Positions 46,005 through 58,886 of a DNA stretch of 64,000 bases are shown piece by piece; within the stretch, counting starts at the first letter, position 1, and each line of letters begins with the position of its first letter. The notes below the pieces were generated by a model that ran no database searches, was not told the DNA's origin, and worked only from the letters and a program-made list of their open reading frames with translations. A program made the translations under genes and the position numbers. Location of the stretch: the NCBI GenBank assembly GCA_941918925.1, contig OW799235.1, positions 108,269,947 through 108,333,946 of the forward strand. The letters run 5' to 3'. Origin of the DNA: Phyto melanocephala (Eukaryota; Arthropoda; Insecta; Diptera; Rhinophoridae).

Positions 46005-48235
46005 TAAACTTTATGTCAGAAAATTTTTAATTTTATTTTTTGTTCGTTGTTATTTTGATTGAACTATTAAAAAGTTTTGTTTCACTTATAGTTCCCCACA
46101 AAAGCTCAAGCTGGATTCGCTCCTGGTTTATAACACCTTGTGTATTTACCAAATGAATATACTTCATAACCTCAGATTTGCCTATCCTTTAAGATTTTGT
46201 CATTAGTTTTCTTTACTGGGAAATATTTTGGGTGAATATAATTTAACAGTGCTTATAATATGTTCACATTAGGCAAATATTTGGCAAAATAAACATAATC
46301 ACTAAAATGTATTAATCTCTGTCCTAACAAATAAATGTTTATTTTCTTAATGTAAATATTCTTAATCTTAATCTAGCAATATAAATAAATTCATTGACTA
46401 CATTAAAAAAAAAAATAAAAATATTTATCAAAAATTTTGGTCACGTTTATTTGGTCAAATATTTGGCAAATGTGAACATAGCGTTAGTAATTTTTCGATA
46501 ATTATGTTTCCCTTAAAAGAAAAACAGACACACGAACAGGTAGATATTAATAGCAAAATTAACGCAGAATATTTTAGAAAAATTTGTATTTCTTGGTTTT
46601 GCACACAATAAACTTTATGATATACCCTAAAATCCGGCTACATTTTAAATAAATAAAAACCAAAAAAACAATTTCGAAAAAAAGATAAAAATATTGTTTA
46701 TATTTATATTTCAAGAATAGGTAATATAAAAAAGTAATGTTTAGACCTGCTTTATTACTTATGAAAAAATATTGTTGCTTTTAACCTTTTATCACATTTA
46801 AAATTTTCGCTACGGCCTGCCCTAAAGGTCTTTTTAAATAAACAAATTAAATTAAACAATAAAAACATATTCACTAATATACGAAATCGTTTCTACTGAA
46901 AAGAAAGTATTTATGTTATTTAAAAAACTTTAAATTTGTATACCTGCTGCTTAGTGTCTTAACACCAATACCTGCTTAAAATCGAACACCCAAATTAAAG
47001 GACAATAGTAATGTGTCATAAATACCAGCTCAAATTATTAGGCATTAACACCTGCTATCACAAGTTGTTATACATATTTAACGAAAATGCCTCAAAAAAT
47101 TACACTCACTTAAAATGTGTATTATGAAATATGTTTTCTATCCATTAACATATGAAAAGGCAATTAAAAATCAATTAACATTGAACAAGACAAAAAAAAT
47201 CCAACTATAAAAGCATTTTGTTATTTTATTTATACAACGCTTCTTTGGGTTTATACATAGACTGAAAACGTCTAATATTAAAGAGATTTTTTTTTCAATA
47301 GCTCTGAGCTGTCATGGCATAATAAGAAACACTTATGTGTGCTTATTACATACTTACAACCCTACCTACATACATACGTAAGTATTTATGTATGTACATA
47401 TATCGTAAATATGTTATAAAAATATTCGGGAGAAAGTTTATATTTTTGTTTTATTAAAATCTTTTAAATCATTGTTAATTTGGCTTATTTCGTTATAAAC
47501 CAAAAACAAACAAAAAATAATAATAATAAAATAAACAAATAGATATACATATAACAACTCACTTGTGTTTTAGTTAAAATTTATTGTTAATCTAGTCAAA
47601 GGAGTAATTTTATTAAATAAAAATAAATTTTTATTAAGATATTGTTTACGGCTTGTGTTTTTAAAAGTTTTTTTTTTTACACATACCTTATTTTTAAAAT
47701 TTATTGCAAATGTTTATAGACCTTTATGTATTCGAAACATTTTGCAGAAAATTGTTTTTATTATTTTTTCTTACAGTTTAGCAACTCATTAAAAGCGTAG
47801 AAATTTTTTATGCAAATTGCTTAAAAGTTAAATAAAAAACTTCATAACAAATTTACTTTTACTTTTCTTTAATTTATTTTTTTAAGATTTCTCCAAGTTG
47901 TGGACACTTAAGAGTTTTTATACATTTCGCTAATACATCAACTCCATTGTTTTAGTACTGAATTAAAAAAAAAAGATTAATGATAAACATCAGAGAACCG
48001 CATAATCATATTAAGGAATTCTTGTTCATATTAAGTAAATTGAACAGAAACGAAATGTTTATAAAATTCATTTTATTTACCCCGTTTCTTGAACGCAAAC
48101 TTAAAATTTGAACTCAAAGTTGTTTGTTCTGAACACATCTCCAATTACTCTAAAAAAAAAATACTCTACAAAAATGTTGTCTTGTTGGGTTGTTTTTCGC
48201 TTCTCCCTGTCTAAATAATTTACCCTGTAATTCCC
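46005..48235. other. AT-rich, no gene seen
   Basis: A long quiet stretch. A few A/T-rich tracts and no recognisable frames or paired ends. Confidence 0.4.
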
Positions 48236-48490
48236 ATCACAGTAAGTGTAAGGGTTGATACAAGTTTGTCCGTGTGAATTTTTTTACAATATGCATTTTC
48301 GATTTTCTGAAAGCTTATGAATAGGGCAGTCGATTGAGCCATGTTCGCCTGTGTCCGTGTGTCGGTGTGTATGTCGAAATCAATTTTTTGAAGCCTCTCA
48401 ACAACGCTAAGACCTGTGTGTGATATCCAAATATCGAAAATATTCGGTATATATAAAATTAGCGCAATCGCCCCATGTCTTTCTGATATA

Positions 48491-49013
48491 AAGGGTCCGA
48501 CAAATAACTTTTATTTTTTGAAAATGCTATAAAAAAGTGTAGCTTCGGCTGTGTGGCACGTAGCGCCGTCCTGTTGAAACCAAATGTTGCCAATATCCTC
48601 CTCTTAAATTTTTGTGAACAAAAATTCGTTTAACATGGCCCGATAACGATCGCCATTCACTACGGCCACTCATTGCTCATTTTCGATGAAAAATGGCCCA
48701 ATTATGCCTCTGGACCAAAATCCGCACCAAACAGTGACTCGTTTTGGGTGTATCGGCTTTTCAATGCGACAATTTTGCTTGTTTACATACATGCCAAGAT
48801 CAAAATGAGCTTCATCTGAAAAGATGATTTTTTTTTGGCAAAATCGGCCAAAGTAATGTCGCAATATTTCCCAGCGTTGTTCAAGTGTATACACAACCAT
48901 ATTCGTTCAGCGGAAGGATAAAACTAATTATCTGTCAAATCAGACATGAGCTAAGTGTTACCATGCACGAAATAAGCACTAATTGAAAAAAAAACGTTTG
49001 ATTGCGGACCCTT
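48491..49013 (-). mobile_element. mariner-derived deletion element, AAGGGTCCG ends
   Basis: Inverted ends AAGGGTCCG(A/C)..., flanked by TA on both sides. On the minus strand, YTLEQRWEILRHYFGR runs into KIIFSDEAHFDLGMYVNKQN, then EKPIHPKRVTVWCGFWSRGI and IGPFFIENEQ. Two internal deletions have removed most of the helix-turn-helix domain and about ten codons after KQNCRI. The 3' half continues as NGDRYRAM and WFQQDGAT-type sequence with stops. It inserted into copy 7 of the CGGCCG family. Confidence 0.85.
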
Positions 49014-49917
49014 TATTAGCAAATAAACACAATTGTCTCTTCCTTTTTTCAATATTTTTATCACAAAATTTAAAATTTTTCAGCCCTAGGATGGACACGT
49101 TTGTGACTTTTTATAGATATGATATGCCTCTAGAGATATACGTGCACATTTTTAGACAAATCGGTTTCTAATCGGCAAAGTTATAGGCGGCAAAAATTAT
49201 TAATTGAAAAATATGTATTGTTTTTAATATATAAAATTTATCAAACTCCTACATGATTTTTGGACGCATTCATTAACCAAATTGTAAGCCGTGGTGTCAA
49301 GTTTATTTCTAAAAACAATAACAAATCGGTTTGAAAATAACTGAGATATACCACCAAAATTCAACTACCTCGATGTTTTTCCTAAAACTTACAAATAATA
49401 ATTGATATTTTTTAGTTTCTATGTATTAAGCCGAAACAGCCAATATGAGTATTACATAGAGGACTTGACTACTGCATATATTACACTTTCAAAAAATACG
49501 TCCATAATGGCCGCTTCTACAAAATAGAGGTCAATAAATTTATAAGCAGCTCATATCTGGCATTTCAAAATCTACCTCCTTGATCACCCCCAATATTTGT
49601 ATCAAATAAAAGGGCTTGACAAAATCAAATTACAGTTAACTATGAAAAAGTAAAAGTCCAATAGCGGCTTTGTCCTCTCTAACCCCCACATTATTGATTT
49701 CAAATGAAAGGACCTGACCAGAAGAATGCAGTAAAATATTAAAAAAAGTGTAAAATTCAAGATATAGTCTAAAACAAAATATCAATATGATTAATAATAT
49801 CAAAAAAATAGAATAAAGTTAACTTTGAAAAAAATCTAAATCAGAAATGGCATCGAAAATAATGAAGAAAAAGAAAATGGAATATAACGTGAACTCTAAA
49901 ATCTAGGCGAAGTTACG

Positions 49918-49972
49918 ATTTTATAATTTTATAATTTTATAATATTATAATTTTATAATTTTATTATATTAT
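49918..49972. repeat. TATAATTT minisatellite
   Basis: Six or seven units of TTTATAAT inside CGGCCG-family copy 7, at its distal end. Confidence 0.85.
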
Positions 49973-50014
49973 CAGATAATGCACGGCCGAATATAACACT
50001 CTTATATTATTTAT

Positions 50015-51290
50015 TGCGTTGAATTTTTTGTTTTATCAAAACCACCGACTGAACGGTTTAAGAGTAAAGCAATATAGCAAAAAACAATTTAATATTTTTT
50101 TTTAAATTGCCAATACGTGTATATGTCATCAACTTTATTTTTTAAAAAACTTTCATTATTGTGAGTCGATTTGAAATTCTGCTCACTTGAACAATGTCAA
50201 TCTCTGGTATACAGATATTTAAAAAGCGACGTTTTCATGAATTTTTAAATGTAAAATTTTTTTCTAGGTTAAACTTAGTTCTAGCGTACAATGAAAACAG
50301 AACGTTTTTCAGCAACAGGTTCCAGTTTTTGTGTCCAATTTAGGTCTTAATCCTTTGTCTAAGCCTTTTCGCTGCATACTTGTGGTAATAATAACGGTTG
50401 GTAATGCCAGAATTGATTTTAATTGCACTAAATAGATTTTCCTTTAATATTTGTGTTTAAAATTCTAATTTATTATTTGCTTTGGGTTAGACAGAAGCAC
50501 TGTGGAAAAAGTTTTTCTAATTAAATTTACGGCAGTAAATGAAAATGCCACTAGACAGTGCATAATAATAAACGTTGTCAAAATAAAGTTGATTCTAATT
50601 CATAAGTGGTCTGCTTCGATATTCCCCCTACATGTATGTAATTCATAAGTGCTTCAATGACAACTGTCATATTGAATTTTTAAACTCTTCACCGCAGTTC
50701 TGCTTTATCATTTAGAATATACTTGCTATATGAAAAAAAGCCCGTTATTAAATTTATGAAAGTTCAATCAACTAATACCATTATAACAAGCTTTTGAATA
50801 CGTTCAGATTTTGTAGGGGTTTTTCTTTACATAACTTTTTAAACTTTCTGGTTCTAGCTTCCATATGTGTTACAAAATTTGAACTTTAACGATTATAGCT
50901 GACATATAATTACCTGTATTATTTTTGTTATCGGTTCTAGCTCACCTTATAAGTAATTAAAATTAAATTTATTGCAAACTAGCATGTGCCCATGATTTAG
51001 TCTACGTCGTTATGTAGCATATTTATGTAATAATAGCATCTTTATATAATTATTCAGGTTGTTATCTATCTGTGGGGCAAATTTAATTTAAATCTGTTTA
51101 GTAATTTTTTGCGTGATTGAGAAAACCTATTAAAACATTTTAACATACAACCATTCATATTCATTATTTTGGTGGAATAGGATTTACTGCAAATATTTAA
51201 GACAAAATACTTCTATAGACGACGCTGGATAAGTAAATTTTTTTTCGCCAGTACGTGTAAACTTTTGACACTCGAATTAAATTATATATA
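50015..51290. other. AT-rich, no gene seen
   Basis: Nothing recognised. Confidence 0.4.
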
Positions 51291-51291
51291 C

Positions 51292-51675
51292 GATAATCAA
51301 GAAAGTTCATGGAAGTATAAAGGGTCCGCCATATAACGTTTTTTTTCTCAACTTATTCAACTTATTTCGTGAATGGCCGATACACCCAAAACGAGTCATT
51401 GTTTGGTGCGGATTTTGGTCCAGAGGTATAATTGAGCCATTTTTATTTGAAAATGAGCAAGGAGTGGCCGTAGTCAATGGCGATCGTTATCGTGCCATGT
51501 TGAACGAATTTTTGTTCACAAAAATTTAAGAGGTGGATATTGGCAACATTTGGTTTTAACAGGACGGCGCTATGTGCCACACAGCCGAAGCTCAACTTTT
51601 TTATAGCATTTAAAAAAAAAAGTTATTTGGCGGACCCTTTTATATTGTATATTTCCATGAACTTTCTAGATTATC
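51292..51675. mobile_element. palindromic target split by a mariner MITE
   Basis: Arms GATAATCAAGAAAGTTCATG then GAAGTA (51292-51318) and TATTTCCATGAACTTTCTAG then ATTATC (51649-51675) are inverted copies with two or three mismatches. The mariner MITE lies exactly between them. The arms could be the remnant of another foldback element. Confidence 0.65.
51319..51640 (+). mobile_element. mariner-derived MITE, AAAGGGTCCGCC ends
   Basis: Inverted ends AAAGGGTCCGCCA.ATAAC over about 320 bases. The interior encodes PKRVIVWCGFWSRGIIEPFL and NGDRYRAMLNEFLF, then DIGNIWF, DGAMCHTAEAQ with stops. It is the same family as 48491-49013 but with a larger 5' deletion. Confidence 0.85.
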
Positions 51676-51679
51676 TTGG

Positions 51680-52345
51680 TAAAGGGTAGCGGGTAGCCTA
51701 TGTGTTAATCTAGGTTATGTCTATTGGTGTGCCAAATATTATTTAATTCCTTTAAGCCGCGTTTGCGCGAATGCGTACCAAAGATCTAAACAGCTAATCA
51801 TACAAACACGGACATTTATAATATTAGTGGGATAAGCAAAAATTATGTTGGTTTGCCAATATCTGAGAACTTTAAGGCTTAATTGATTTTAACTCTTAGA
51901 TATGTACAGATATGGTGTAGGGTATAACATTATACTACAATTTTCATACTTGTTGATTTGTAAACTCGTTTAGAATTTTTAAAGCCATAATCTTTTAATC
52001 GTGGCGGGTACGTTAGAATTTTTTTTTAATTTTTTTTTTAATTTAAATGAAATGTTTTTTTCCCTTTTTTATTTTATCATCATTTGTATCGACCTTACAT
52101 ATCCGTGTTATATAAAAACGTGTTGTGCATTTATAATTTAAACAAAAATAAATTCAGTTATTGTTAAGTAAACATAACAATAATCAACACAACAATAAAG
52201 GCGACAACAGTAGTCATAAAAAAACAACAATTAATTTACATAAAACGGCCATAGGTCAGTGACACTTTTTTTGTTGATGTTATTGTACTAAAGAGATATA
52301 AATGAAAAGGTATTTGAAAATATTTTTAAAAGAAATGTATGCATG
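51680..52345. other. AT-rich, no gene seen
   Basis: Nothing recognised. Confidence 0.4.
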
Positions 52346-52352
52346 TTTGCTT

Positions 52353-52383
<31 letters not shown>

Positions 52384-52412
52384 CATACACACATATATAC
52401 ATACATACATAT
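52353..52412. repeat. TACA microsatellite
   Basis: TACATACATACATACA units, interrupted by TATATA and CACACA. Confidence 0.9.
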
Positions 52413-52414
52413 AA

Positions 52415-54310
52415 AACACAATCATATCTACATATCTAATAAATATAATTTGAATTGAGTTTTAAAAAGGAAATTTAACTGACATTTTGTTAAGAATAGT
52501 GAATTTTAAAAATTGTTTTTTTTTTTTAATAAGGTAATTTTGCACCGACATTTAATGCTGGCTGATGGCGCCAATTAATAAATGACGTTTTTGGAATAAG
52601 AATTAGTTGCAATTTTTGAGAATATTCAGATATTGTATTTAAAATAACATATTAGGAAAATGGTATTGACAGCTGTGCTGGCACATACATTGGCACTAGA
52701 AAAAAAGTTTGGGGTACATCTTCGAATATAAAGTATTTTTTGCAAGGTAATTTTAAATAAAAAATATTCGTTGTAACTTTCGTATTTACAGTCAGATATC
52801 AAAGTGTGACAGATATATCGATGTTTCTATCTCGAAAGAAATACAGTCTAATTCATAAAAATTAATACGGCTTTATTTCATAGAAGGTTTTTAAGTAAAA
52901 TTTCCATAGAATAACAACTTTATAAACCCTTTACAAGCCTTTAGTAATTTTTATGAATAATGTAGATACTGCTTTGCTCTAAGATCTATTTTACACGAGA
53001 ATCATTAAAAAGTCGTTTTTGACGTTCACTAGCAAAAAGATAGATAAATTTAACATAGTTACCGCAATAGCTTCTTAGCAAAAGTTTAATGATTTTTTTG
53101 TGAGCTCTTTGATATTAAGTTGGTATAAATTGAGATTAAATGGAACGGGTTACTTGAGTTAATTTGCTTAATATTGAATTTTTAGTTACAATAAATAATC
53201 ATTTAATTAAAAGTGATTACATCTACTTCGCCAAATATTTTCCTAATATAAACATATATTTAACATTAACAATATTAATATGAAGCGTAGTGCTAGTAAA
53301 CAAGCTTGATATCAGTTTTTTTTATATAAAAAATATTTTATTGTTATCCAATATATCGCTACTACTTGTTTTTATATAAAAACATTAATTTCAAAATTTT
53401 AGTGTCATTTCATTATGTTTTTTTAAGTTAAAATTTCTACACAGAAAAAAAAATATGAATTTCAATTATGAAATTAATACTCTTAATTAAAGATTTATTT
53501 GATTTTGTTCTAAGCATCAGAATGATAACTAATTATTAAATACCAATTAATAGCTTTAATTTAAAAAATATAACGAAAAATTTCAATTAAAAAAATTATT
53601 TAAAATCTGTATTTTAAGAATTATTTAAATTAATTTAATTACATCTATAATTGAAATTTTTGATTAATTTTAATTAAGTATTTGTAGCATTAGTTGTGTA
53701 AATAATTGATTTATTTAAATAAAAATACATTAATTTTATGTATTTGTGGCTACTCCGTATTCCGAATAAAACCAACTTCTTCGAATTTGCCACTGAAATG
53801 GCAATGATGAACAACTCGATTTGCTTCGGAACAAAGCTGTGGGTATTTATTTATTTTAAAAATCATTCTTACAAATATATTTTCTTTTAGTTTATTTCTT
53901 TAAGCATCCTTTTATTTGTACACATTATTTGAAAATTTTCTGGCGTTACTTATTCCGACATCTAATATTTGATATATGATAGCCAGACCTTGACATAAAG
54001 ATATTTTACGAGAAAATAATAAGCGTTTATAGAAAAATTATGTTTAACTTAACGTAGGTCGGTGTTAACAGGCTATAACACTCGGTGTTTGAAGTATTTA
54101 GAAGTTATCTATTTAAAGACCAATATATTAAGATCGTCATGCTGGAACCACATGTAAATGTCCAATTCGGGTCAAAAGATAATTTATGTTACCGTTAGCT
54201 TCAAAAAGGTAATCTTCAAAGACATATTAACATAAATATTATTTATATTGATGCCGTGAAGCAAGTGTGTTTTAAACACTTCTCCCATAAATAGAATAAA
54301 TTACGTACAT
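52415..54310. other. AT-rich, no gene; possible TIR element remnants
   Basis: 53308-53372 is a short copy of the GAGATCACTTTTTG repeat. CTACACAGAAAAAAAA at 53449 and an inverse motif near 55215-55232 look like ends of the TACAC-GAAAA element type, but pairing of these two ends is unproven. No coding frame. Confidence 0.35.
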
Positions 54311-54314
54311 ATAA

Positions 54315-55013
54315 CGGGTGGTTCATCGAAAGGTTTGATTTTTAATAGGCTTTTTTTGATAGATCACGCATGACTCATACCAAAATGCCTTGTAATTTTT
54401 GCTTAGTATCGTTTGGTAAGTCATCACCATAATAGCTCACACCATAATAGCTTCTCCAAATTGTTCAGCTGTATTTCGTAAAACAGCGTTGTGTAAGAAT
54501 TTTTTTTCTTGTTTTTTTTAAAAACCTTACGGTACGCATAATCGACCTACCCTAAACACTATTGCCAAAACCATGCTTGAATTTGAGTCCCAGTTTGTAT
54601 TAGTAGATTATACTCGACCGTTTATACCACATCCAGCACGTAAAGGACAATGTGATTCCTGAAATTCGAACGCTTGGTCTCGGTGAGCTTTGGTTTCAAC
54701 AAGACGGCGCTACGAGCTGTATAACGCAACAGATAATGAGCTTATTAAATTTAATGAAGTGTGCACTTAATTTTACGTTTTGCTACGGAAAATTGGCCAC
54801 CTAGATCGTGTGATATCACTGCTTTGGACTTTTTTCTTTTGTGATATTCAAAGTCTTAGGTACTCAGGAATATGCCAGCTAAGTTTGAGGCTTTGGAAAC
54901 CAACATTACTGCCATAAATTGTGCTTTAAACCGATAATAAAAATTTTAAGTTAACTTTTAAATTTATGTGCTTTGCTTAACATTATAAATCAAACCTCAC
55001 GATTAATCACCCG
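54315..55013 (+). mobile_element. degenerate mariner element
   Basis: Ends CGGGTGGTTCATCG...GGTTTGATTT and AAATCAAACCTC...AATCACCCG are inverted. The interior encodes ESQFVLVDYTRPFIPHPARK, GLGELWFQQDGATSCITQQI (the second catalytic aspartate block), RSCDITALDFFLL (third) and LETNITAINC with stops. ATATAA flanks both sides, longer than the TA expected of mariner, probably chance in AT-rich sequence. Confidence 0.75.
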
Positions 55014-55019
55014 ATATAA

Positions 55020-56428
55020 CATTTGTCTTAATAATAGACTACACAAAAGATAAAACAAAAAAACATAGCCCAAACAGATTATTCCCGTCACCCTGTTTTT
55101 GAATTTTTTTTTTAGTTTGTAAGTGACTTAATAGAAAACAATAAAATATTTTTAAATGAATTAAAAATATTTAAATTTGTAAATATGTAGTTCATCTATT
55201 GGAAAGTTTTCAAACAATTTTTTTTCTGTGTAATTTTTCTAATTTTTTTGGTGTTTTTTATTTATGCTTTTTGGTATGCAACAAATATGTTTAAAATACT
55301 TTATAAGCTGTTTGCGGATTTATCAAGATTTGTACAGAGATAAATTTTGCTAGTTTTTCCTTTAGTTACTTAATTCAATTTAATTTTTTTTCATACTTCA
55401 TTAATGTCCCCATTAAAATTAACACACTTTTGGCTGTGTTACTTTGTATTTATATGTAATATTTCCTGTCTTTTTTTATATAATGATTTCTTCAAATTGT
55501 TTTACAACTAATAAACAAGATTGTAGTTGGTATAATTTATGCAAAATTCACACAGTCAAAATTGGCAACAAAACTTGTACTTAAATGCAACCTGTCATAA
55601 GTATAAAACAGTTTAAACGGTACATTAATATGTCTGTATGTGTAATTAGCAGCCTAAGAGCAAAATAGTTTCTTACAACCAGTTACTAGTGTAAGCTTTT
55701 AAACTAAGTTTCGTTGTAGAAGTTAAGTTTTTCTGTAGAAAAATTCATTTTTTTTTTGTATTTCACTTAAAATTTAGAAAACCCCAACTAAACTGCCTTG
55801 TACTGAATTTTTGTATACTTAATGTACGTACATAGCTTTGAATAGTTTATAAACAAAATGCTTAAACATTTATCGCTAAATACACAATGTTTGTTACAAA
55901 TATTTTTGTAGTTTTTCACAACTAAACGATTTTTTGTCATTTATTGATTTGTTTTTAGGAAGAATTTTAAACTGCACATAAAACTGTTGTGGAAAATGCG
56001 TTAGTTCACTTCACGTTTTTGGATTTGATTTTGTGGTACATGTTTTTCTGTGTGAGTGTGTTTTTTTTTGTCGTTGGCTGTTTTGTTTTAAGGCTAAAAT
56101 TATTTATGTATTTACAAATATGGTGTGAATAATGTGAGCAAATTTTTTTCTAAGGTTTCAATTAAAAGCTTGAAACAATTTAAATGGCAAATGCTGTTTT
56201 TCGTTTTTACTAATTAAGGCAATCAAATATTAGAAAGCGTTAGAGAAGATACATGTACGTGTATTATTTCACGTTTTTTCTCTCCAAAAAAAAAAAAAAA
56301 TTTGAATTGAAGGCGAAATATATTTTCTTTTCTGCTAACTGCTTTAATTGCTACCAAGGGATTTACAATATTTATGCCATATTTAAATTAATTGTCCTTA
56401 TAGTGTTGAACAAAAAAAATTATATCGT
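55020..56428. other. AT-rich, no gene seen
   Basis: No frame with a recognisable domain. A 62-codon frame (56253-56441) is poly-A driven. Confidence 0.4.
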
Positions 56429-56431
56429 TAA

Positions 56432-57500
56432 TAACAAGTAAGAGCACTATATACGGCTGTGCCGAATTTTTAGTACCCCCACAAATTTTGTGTACTTTTA
56501 TAGCACAAAATTTTTTATTTTGTTTTCAAAAGTAATCGCTATGGAATAATTTCTTCATACTAAAATATGTTTTACTTTCTTTGTGTAACTTCGATTTGCT
56601 TTTTAATTTAGTCTTACAATGAAGCATGAAAAATTAATATATTAACAATAATACTATTGACTTTTTTTCAACAATTTTCTAGTTTTACGGAATCTGAAGA
56701 GTATAATTTGGTACCCAGAGGTAGTTAAATAATAATATTAGCTTTGTGTGGGCATGTAAAATTATATACATAATTAATGTTTGAATTCAACTTAGATAAT
56801 CCATTACAGACTTCTTTTTTTTTTTTAATTTTTGTCTAAATGAATATAATATGAATTTAGGAAAAAGCGTTAATGAGAGGTGGGCGTTTAAGTGAGCGCG
56901 TCGCCTTAATTTTTTCGAATTATACATAAAGGTTAGGTTAGGTTGAAAATGAGGGGTATAAAAGCCTAAACCCATGACAGGTCCAGTTGGCATGTTGTGC
57001 GCTCCATATGGAAAACGGAATTCCCAAACAAAAACCATAAACATAATTTCCGGAATTATACATATATTGGTATAACTAAATTTACCAGAAAGCTATATAT
57101 GCGAAATTTCATCATCTAATACATGTAATTCTGTCGTTTTTATGAGCTTCTAAATTTTTCAAGAGTAAATTATGTACGAAGTGGGCGTTAAAGTAGGCCT
57201 GCCAAAGTAGTTTCTGCTAAAAATTGAACTTAGATATTTCAATCTTTTTCCATAGAGAAATTTTATGAATTTAAAATAAAGCTTTATGTGGGGGGTGGGC
57301 GCTAAAGAGGGCGTAGCGCCTAAAATTGTTGAAATTAACTCAAGTACATATATAACGTTTTAGTTAAAAGCTGTGGAGAAGTTTGGTTCTTGTCTAAAAT
57401 GTGGTCGATCTGTTTGCATTATATCACAGCAAAACAATTTTTTCACTAATTAAATGTGAATAAAATTTTTCATGACTTCTAATTCACAAGTGCAAAAGGG
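56432..57500 (+). repeat. CGGCCG-family, variant subfamily (second copy)
   Basis: AACAAGTAAGAGCACTATAT, ACGGCTGTGCCGAAT, then a TACCCCCACAAATTTTGTGT block match the head of 38855-40066. Farther in lie GTGGGCGTTAAAGTAGGC and GTGGGCGCTAAAGAGGGC, which may belong to the same element or to another insertion. The end is uncertain. Confidence 0.5.
56931..57005 (+). repeat. short dispersed repeat ending in GGTTAGGTTAGG
   Basis: GGTTAGGTTAGGTTGAAAA, GCCTAAACCCATGACAGG and CAGTTGGCATGTTGTGCGCT are repeated inverted at 61233-61325. It is inserted within the 56432 repeat. A SINE-like or retroposon tail is possible. Confidence 0.65.
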
Positions 57501-57509
57501 GGCATGAAG

Positions 57510-58148
57510 AATACTTTCTCCAAATACAAAATAGTTAGCCATTATTGACGTGCTTCAAAATACATGCAAAGGCATGTAAAATATCTTAAACAAACAACAA
57601 AACAAACATTATTAACTAATGAAATATGGGTTTCTTTTCATCTACATTGCATGCGTTCTATGCACTTGTTAGAATGAAGTGAATTTTATTAATATATTAT
57701 ATAAACACACGCTCTCCAACTTATGAACTTATGAATTCACTATTTATTTCATGTCTTTTTTCGCTGGGATGCTATTAAATAAATTATTAAAATAGTTTCC
57801 TTTTCTGATTTCGTAAAATTTGTGTTTAAACTAAAATACTTTCGAGGGTAATTAGGCACATTCAGTTGATCAGCTGAATATCAGCTGTTCCTTTCGAAAT
57901 GCCAAAATTTCATACATTTTCTCTTTTCCCTCGTAATTTACAATGGTCAAACTTAATAAAAAAAAGAAATAAAAAAAATTCTTCATGTACTTTTCTTTGT
58001 AAATTAAAATTAATTTTGATTTGCACAATATATAAAAAAAAAGTTAGAGAATAATTTTTTTTTCAAATAGTTCTTATTTTAAAATTTCTTTTTCGGTGCT
58101 ATTTTTAAATTTGTAGGTTCACTTATAATACAACAGAAATGAAGGTAA
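57510..58148. other. no gene; MITE fragment
   Basis: 57877-57960 (ATCAGCTGTTCCTTTCG, then CATTTTCTCTTTTCCCTCGT, CAAACTTAATA) matches 17437-17560 and, inverted, the interior of the MITE at 2149-2358. The rest is AT-rich. Confidence 0.4.
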
Positions 58149-58150
58149 TC

Positions 58151-58395
58151 CTACAGATAAAATTGTACTACGTCGTCCTTTGCATTGAAGTGCACTAGTG
58201 TCAACACAGTCCTATATGTATGTAGTGCAGTAATGGAAAAGTAATTTTCAAATAAGAGTTTGTAGTTAGGCGACAAGTCTTCGTGTTTTAACGATTGTAT
58301 TAGTGCTGTCAAAAACTGTTTATTTACTCCATCGACTAGTGACAAACCGTAATTTTTAGACTGCTCCGATATAATGCAAAGCTGCGTTATATGGT
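58151..58395 (-). CDS. candidate coding exon, unrecognised
   Basis: The minus strand is open for about 82 codons to a TAG at 58151-58153: DVLGLDHITQLCIISEQSKN, then LSLVDGVNKQFLTALIQSL, KHEDLSPNYKLLFENYF, ITALHTYRTVLTLVHFNAK and VVQFYL-stop. Composition is protein-like and the tract is GC-richer than its surroundings. No family is recognised. The acceptor (GAG|AT or CTAG|GG) is weak. A possible first exon is at 58775-58821 (ATGGCGTCTAATG, then donor CGT|GTAAGA), but its phase does not fit cleanly. At this length chance cannot be excluded. Confidence 0.3.
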
Positions 58396-58886
58396 CCAGC
58401 CCTAGGACATCTCAGCGTTAAATTGACCATGTTATTTCCCTTACATATATTTGGCATTATGGAGTATACTTTTTTACATGTGTATATGTGTATACTAATC
58501 GCGTTATCTGCAGAGAAACTATAGCCGAAATAAAACTAACAGCGTGTTTCTGTGTTGTCTTTATCCATAATTCACATAATTTTAAAATTTGTATTTAGTT
58601 TTCAATATTTTAATTTCTTATTTAAAATTCACAAGTTTTACTATTCGCTGTGTTAATTAAACTTAGCCACATACATAGATTATTTATACATGACAAACAA
58701 TTAAAAAAATCTTATTATTAACATATTGACAATACTGCCGTTTATAAGGAACGCGTTACACCATTACGTTATTACGTATTCTTACACGTGCCTTCCATTT
58801 TCGGTTTACATTAGACGCCATTTATAAACCGCGATCTAACTTATCTTTCGCAGTTACAAGTAGATCTACAAACATTTTTTTACTTC

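Larger units (their letters stand above)
48240..50010 (-). repeat. CGGCCG-family dispersed repeat, copy 7, with nested mariner
   Basis: Blocks in family order on the minus strand run from GAGTGTTATATTCGGCCGTG (about 50005) through the middle blocks to the TTTTCTGAAAGCTTATGAAT end at 48305. A mariner-derived element (48491-49013) interrupts it; joining the flanks at TA restores the family sequence (CTTTCTGATA/TTAGCAAATAAAC). Confidence 0.75.
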
